Shown: positions 59,870-64,000 of the stretch, piece after piece
Layout of the letters: every line of letters starts with the position of its first letter
How positions within the stretch are numbered: the first letter of the stretch is position 1
NCBI RefSeq assembly: GCF_000026945.1
Contig: NC_012860.1
Location: 1,426,001-1,490,000 of the forward strand
DNA length: 64,000 nt
From: Candida dubliniensis CD36
Lineage: Eukaryota; Ascomycota; Pichiomycetes; Serinales; Debaryomycetaceae
Reading direction: 5' to 3'
The notes under the pieces: model-generated
Database searches by the model: none
Seen by the model: the letters and a program-made list of their open reading frames with translations, nothing else
What the model was told of the DNA's origin: nothing
Position numbers and translations under genes: made by a program

Positions 59870-60936
59870 ACTCGTAATGTAACAATAAATAAAAAGTAGA
59901 TGTATTTGATTAAAAGATTGTAGATATTTTTGAGTATTTTCTACAGTTTGTATAGTAGTTCTTCTTTTTTTTGACACAATTTTGCAGCAAAACTGATATA
60001 AAAAAAAAAAAAATTGATAGTGTATGTTTCACGTGATTTACAAAAGTGGGGCTACTACCACTCTTACTACTAACTCAAACTAACATCTTCAAAAAAAACT
60101 CTCATAAATTCAATCATACCTTTCAAATTAGTCAATCTTGAGACATTCATGCCAACGTGAGTATTACTAAATGCCCACTGATCAGCCATCATCTCATTTA
60201 CAAGTGTATTTGATGAGAATAAACGACCACATACCTGTTAGTATATGAGGCAACATGAATTGACATATTTCGCAGATTTCGGTGCTGAGATTCATTGAAA
60301 TTACACAAAGGCAAAACGTTTCCTAGTTCAGTATTATTATTTTTTTTTTTTTTGACATGGACTTGCAAATTAGCTTGGAAGGAAATAGCAATGGTAATGA
60401 GCTCATTATCATCATGTTATCCATGCAGTCTAGAAATGGGTCATTGCTTAATAATCATAATTTTGGGTGATAGAAAAACATCAGCAACTACACACAGAAC
60501 GAGAAAACAGGGCTTTAACATGCAAAGCAACTATAATCTGATATGCTTGCCCATAATGAGTTGATTGGTTTTCACACACATACACACTCTGCAATGCTTT
60601 ACAACAGACATAATTAGTTTAAAAAGAAATATACAACCTCCCCCCCCCTGTTAATTAGTTAAATATGTGGTGTGATGAATTGGAGCCGGTTCCATTGGTG
60701 CACACTATAGCTAGATGAAGTGAACTGGGGTAATTCTAAAAAAGAAAAAATAAAAAAAAAAAAAGACATTGTTGAAAATTTAACGCGAAAATGGAAGGGA
60801 GTAATTATACCGAGGAAGTTTATCATAGTTAATTGTTTTTTTCTGGGGAAGTCAAACCAAAAAAAAAAAAAAAAAAGTTTTAGCCAATGATCGAGTACTT
60901 ATAACTAATACAAATAATAGCCCTTCACAGTAGTAT

Positions 60937-60943
60937 TTACTAA
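60937..60943. promoter_or_regulatory. Yap1/Cap1-type site upstream of CAT1
   Basis: TTACTAA, the consensus for AP-1-like Yap1/Cap1, lies ~500 bases before the CAT1 ATG. C. albicans catalase is a known oxidative-stress gene under Cap1. Two further sites, TTACTAA at 60164-60170 and TTAGTCA at 60128-60134, lie ~1.3 kb upstream. Confidence 0.55.
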
Positions 60944-61268
60944 GAAATATTTTCAGAAATTGATACCACAATGTAGTTGAAGACAAGTAGTTTCCAATTC
61001 AGATATTTATCCACACATATATGTAGCCAATGATGTCATTAGAATCAAATCAAGAGTAAGAACTAGGTGCTTAATAATCAAAATGAACAAAAATATAAAA
61101 AAAAGATAGTCCTGTATATAACCAAGAAGTCTGGATCTTTCAATTGATTGATAATCCCACATGAAAAAACAACGACCACAGTTAATGTATTGTCTTTGTT
61201 AGTGAAAGATTAATTAGTAAAATTTGTATCCCCGCTAAATTTTTTTTATTCCATCAATTCTTATAGAT

Positions 61269-61277
61269 TATATAAAT
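61269..61277 (+). promoter_or_regulatory. CAT1 TATA box
   Basis: TATATAAAT lies 168 bases before the CAT1 ATG, at a normal distance for a stress-inducible TATA-containing yeast promoter. Confidence 0.6.
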
Positions 61278-61444
61278 ACCCCTTGAAAGTTACCAATAAA
61301 ATTTCAACAATTACAAATTTCTTCTTCTCCTCTTTATTTTTCCCTTTTTCCTTTTTTATTGAAAATATTATATTCCTTTATCAGTTTCAATTGATTTAGA
61401 TCTTTTTTTTTTATTTCCTCACATATATATTTAAATTATTTATT

Positions 61445-62902
61445 ATGGCTCCAACATTCACGAATTCTAACGGTCAACCAATTCCAGAACCATTTGCCAC
61501 TCAAAGAGTTGGTCAACACGGTCCATTGTTGTTACAAGACTTTAACTTGATTGATTCATTGGCTCATTTTGACAGAGAAAGAATCCCTGAAAGAGTTGTC
61601 CACGCTAAAGGTTCAGGTGCTTATGGTGTTTTCGAAGTCACTGACGATATCACTGATGTTTGTGCTGCTAAATTTTTGGATACTGTTGGTAAGAAAACTA
61701 GAGTTTTCACCAGATTCTCCACTGTTGGTGGTGAATTAGGTTCTGCTGATACCGCTAGAGACCCAAGAGGTTTTGCTACCAAATTTTACACTGAAGAAGG
61801 TAACTTGGATTTGGTTTACAACAACACTCCAGTGTTTTTCATCAGAGATCCATCTAAATTCCCACATTTCATCCACACCCAAAAAAGAAATCCAGAAACC
61901 CACTTGAAAGATGCTAACATGTTTTGGGATTACTTGACTAGCAATGAAGAATCCATTCATCAAGTTATGATTTTGTTCTCCGACAGAGGTACTCCAGCTT
62001 CTTACAGAGAAATGAATGGTTACTCTGGTCACACCTACAAATGGTCCAACAAAAAAGGTGAATGGTTTTACGTTCAAGTTCATTTCATCAGTGATCAAGG
62101 TATTAAGACTTTGACCAATGAAGAAGCAGGTGCTTTAGCTGGATCTAACCCAGATTACGCTCAAGAAGATTTGTTCAAGAACATTGCTGCTGGTAACTAC
62201 CCATCATGGACTGCTTATATCCAAACCATGACTGAAGCCGAAGCTAAAGAAGCTGACTTTTCTGTGTTTGATTTGACCAAAGTTTGGCCACACAAGAAAT
62301 ATCCATTGAGAAGATTTGGTAAGTTTACTTTGAATGAAAATCCAAAGAATTACTTTGCTGAAGTTGAACAAGCTGCTTTCTCTCCAGCCCATACTGTTCC
62401 ATACATGGAACCATCTGCTGATCCAGTCTTGCAATCAAGATTGTTCTCTTATGCTGATACACACAGACACAGATTGGGTACCAACTACACTCAAATCCCA
62501 GTGAATTGTCCTGTCACCGGTGCTGTTTTCAACCCACACATGAGAGACGGTGCTATGACTGTTAATGGTAATTTGGGTAGCCATCCAAACTACTTGGCTA
62601 GTGACAAGCCAGTTGAATTTAAACAATTCTCTCTCCAAGAAGACCAAGAAGTTTGGAATGGTGCTGCCACTCCATTCCACTGGAAAGCCACCCCAGCTGA
62701 TTTCAAACAAGCTCAAGAATTATGGAAAGTGTTGAAGAGATATCCAAACCAACAAGAACATTTGGCCCATAACATTGCTGTTCATGCTGCTGGTGCTGAT
62801 GCTGCAATCCAAGACAGAGTGTTTGCATACTTTGGTAAAGTCTCTCAAGATTTGGCTAATGCTATCAAGAAGGAAGTTTTGGAATTATCTCCAAGAAAAT
62901 AA
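61445..62902 (+). CDS. CAT1: Catalase
   Basis: A 485-residue haem catalase that destroys hydrogen peroxide, mainly in peroxisomes; it is a virulence-associated antioxidant in C. albicans. The distal catalytic His is His53 (RVVHAKGSGAYG) and the distal Asn is Asn126 (VYNNTPVFF). The proximal haem-binding signature is RLFSYADTHRHRLG, whose Tyr is the axial ligand. The blocks RFSTVGGELGSADTARDPRG, DPSKFPHFIHTQKRNPETHL and GYSGHTYKWSN follow the yeast Cta1 type. The C terminus (LSPRK) is not a classical SKL-type PTS1. Codons are of the high-expression set. The ATG at 61445 is the first in frame. Confidence 0.97.
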   Translation: MAPTFTNSNGQPIPEPFATQRVGQHGPLLLQDFNLIDSLAHFDRERIPERVVHAKGSGAYGVFEVTDDITDVCAAKFLDTVGKKTRVFTRFSTVGGELGSADTARDPRGFATKFYTEEGNLDLVYNNTPVFFIRDPSKFPHFIHTQKRNPETHLKDANMFWDYLTSNEESIHQVMILFSDRGTPASYREMNGYSGHTYKWSNKKGEWFYVQVHFISDQGIKTLTNEEAGALAGSNPDYAQEDLFKNIAAGNYPSWTAYIQTMTEAEAKEADFSVFDLTKVWPHKKYPLRRFGKFTLNENPKNYFAEVEQAAFSPAHTVPYMEPSADPVLQSRLFSYADTHRHRLGTNYTQIPVNCPVTGAVFNPHMRDGAMTVNGNLGSHPNYLASDKPVEFKQFSLQEDQEVWNGAATPFHWKATPADFKQAQELWKVLKRYPNQQEHLAHNIAVHAAGADAAIQDRVFAYFGKVSQDLANAIKKEVLELSPRK

Positions 62903-63626
62903 GTATGAACGAACTGAGGAAGGTGCTAATTTGAGATTAGCTTCTCTATTGTTCTGATTTTTTGCTTCTGCTTCTTTTGTGTTAGGCAATGATTATCATC
63001 AATTGTTTTTGTTTTGTTTTCATCTTTGTGTAGTGGTTTATATAATGTTCTCGTTCTTTTTTTTTTTTAAAGAAAAAGCAAATAAATACATAGTTAATTT
63101 TGAACCAAGAGCTAGTTTACAATGTAGGAAGATAGATAGAATTGGTTTAGTATTGTGGTGTTGAATGTTTAACTTCTGGTGTTCTGGTTGGTTGTTTTTT
63201 TGTTGTGTCGCATTAAAGTGACTCAAAAAAAAAAAAAATGTCTCATAGAAGATTAAACTACTCTTTCTTATAATGGAAGTAAAAATCAAATTCAAATTCA
63301 ACAATTGATTTAACCCATCATGCGCCAAAAAAAAATTTCCACCACTTCCACAACTAACAAACAAAATAGAAAGAGAAAAAATTTAAACAGCGAAAAAAAA
63401 AAAAAAAAAAAAAAATAAAAAAATATCCATTTTAGTTCTAAAAAAAAAAAAAAAAATTTTTTTTTCTCTCTCCTTTAATATAAAACCCAACACTAATCAA
63501 CCATCATCAACAAAACACAACACATCACATCTAACTAATATATTAATGGCCAATAAGACTTTCTCAGAAACAAAGAATATATAACCATTTCAGCAGAAGA
63601 GCACACAAAAAGACGAGCAAAATAAT
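62903..63626. other. Spacer between CAT1 and the zinc-finger gene
   Basis: About 720 bases. Around 63394-63463 a run of more than 20 A's, a second long A run and an adjoining T run flank the probable promoter of the next gene. The 5' leader after that is A/C-rich. No gene recognised. Confidence 0.55.
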
Positions 63627-64000
63627 ATGACAGCCTCTGCCCATTATAACTATAACAGAAGAAATTCCAGTGCAACACCGTACACAATACCAACAAAACA
63701 TCAACCACAACACCAATCCCCCATGGTGTCTTCATATCAAGTTCATCATCATCAACATAGTAACAATCCACAGACGCGACAATTCACATCTTATCAACCG
63801 TCATATGCTCAGGAATCAGCAATATCGTCGCCTCCATTATCGGCATCGGTACCGACATTATCGCGAGAATTTGTTGTGCGCAGAATTAGTGAAGGTGAGA
63901 CCGGACGATTGAAAGAGGAATTGAGGTGTGAAGCATGTGGGAAAGGGTATAAACATATATCGTCTTTGGCTAAACATTTATGGGAACATACCCCAGAATG
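63627..64000 (+). CDS. C2H2 zinc-finger protein, N-terminal part (runs off right edge)
   Basis: The first ~124 codons of a probable DNA-binding protein. The ATG at 63627 is followed by a His/Gln/Ser/Tyr-rich disordered region, then LRCEACGKGYKHISSLAKHL with WEHTPE, a C2H2 finger of the C-x2-C-x12-H-x4-H type at about residues 100-121. The WEHTPE ending is typical of a fungal zinc-finger group, whose members I cannot name with confidence. The rest of the gene lies outside the window. Confidence 0.7.
   Translation, partial: MTASAHYNYNRRNSSATPYTIPTKHQPQHQSPMVSSYQVHHHQHSNNPQTRQFTSYQPSYAQESAISSPPLSASVPTLSREFVVRRISEGETGRLKEELRCEACGKGYKHISSLAKHLWEHTPE

Larger units (their letters stand above)
59870..61444. 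other. Promoter region of CAT1 with an unexplained splice-like block
   Basis: About 1.57 kb. It includes TCACGTGA (60029-60036), TTAGTCA (60128-60134), TTACTAA (60164-60170 and 60937-60943), a C run near 60640-60648, three A runs (near 60750, 60771 and 60860), and a TATA box at 61269-61277. On the minus strand a possible two-exon 36-codon frame lies at 60070-60295 (see findings). No firm gene seen. Confidence 0.55.

Noticed and set aside
60295..60564. 89-codon plus-strand frame between RAI1 and CAT1
   Set aside because: Composition is not protein-like, it includes a poly-T-coded Phe run, and there is no family match.
63535..63912. Other-frame ORFs overlapping the zinc-finger gene
   Set aside because: They are shadows of the C2H2 gene; the C2H2 finger is only seen in the frame starting at 63627.
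1..64000. tRNA, rRNA, transposon/LTR and CRISPR signals
   Set aside because: Scanning by eye for tRNA B-box sequences (GGTTCGA and its complement), long direct repeats, reverse-transcriptase-like frames and regular spacer arrays gave nothing convincing. A tRNAscan or LTR search would be decisive.

Overview
The window is yeast nuclear DNA of the CUG clade. Gene content and order-independent matches point to Candida albicans or a very close relative. It is AT-rich, with long poly-A/poly-T tracts in the spacers, closely packed genes with almost no introns, and proteins typical of Candida. These include a 236-residue Rac1 ending in CIIL, a HAK-type potassium transporter, an L-2-hydroxyglutarate dehydrogenase-like enzyme and the Candida form of Vps34. 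In such a yeast CTG codons are read as serine, so standard-code translations are wrong at those positions.

Layout. Positions 1-3.2 kb: the 5' part of a UBP12-like deubiquitinase (runs off the left edge) and the exosome subunit RRP43, both on the minus strand. 5.1-14.6 kb: GLT1 (NADH glutamate synthase), HAT2 and a LisH/WD-like protein, all plus. 15.8-21.2 kb: peroxisomal ATP carrier ANT1, RPS23, IWS1/SPN1 (minus) and SCD6. 21.5-26.4 kb: HAK1 and an unrecognised 235-residue protein, both minus. 26.9-33 kb: CTF4, the tiny TOM5 (minus, 47 residues), NAT3 and an IFRD-family protein. 33.6-45.9 kb: a histidine-phosphatase protein, VPS34, CYK3, KIN28 and an L2HGDH-like gene (minus). 45.9-48.3 kb: a long spacer before RAC1. 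48.3-59.9 kb: RAC1, NOP6 (minus), an unrecognised Ser/Arg-rich protein, IPI3 (minus), PBR1, a SAT4/HAL4-like kinase, MRPL19 (minus) and RAI1. 61.4-64 kb: catalase CAT1 and the 5' end of a C2H2 zinc-finger gene running off the right edge.

The genes are ordinary chromosomal housekeeping and signalling genes, not one operon-like system. Several promoters carry motifs that fit the gene's job: a palindromic Tbf1-type site plus a Cbf1 box before RPS23, an MCB box before CTF4, PAC/RRPE motifs before IPI3 and NOP6, Gcn4 and GATA sites before GLT1, and Yap1/Cap1-type sites before CAT1.

The least explained stretch is the 2.4-kb spacer between the L2HGDH-like gene and RAC1. It holds what looks like a decayed coding sequence in three successive frames, followed by three inverted repeats, one with about 30-base arms. 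No virus, transposon, CRISPR array, rRNA or tRNA was recognised.
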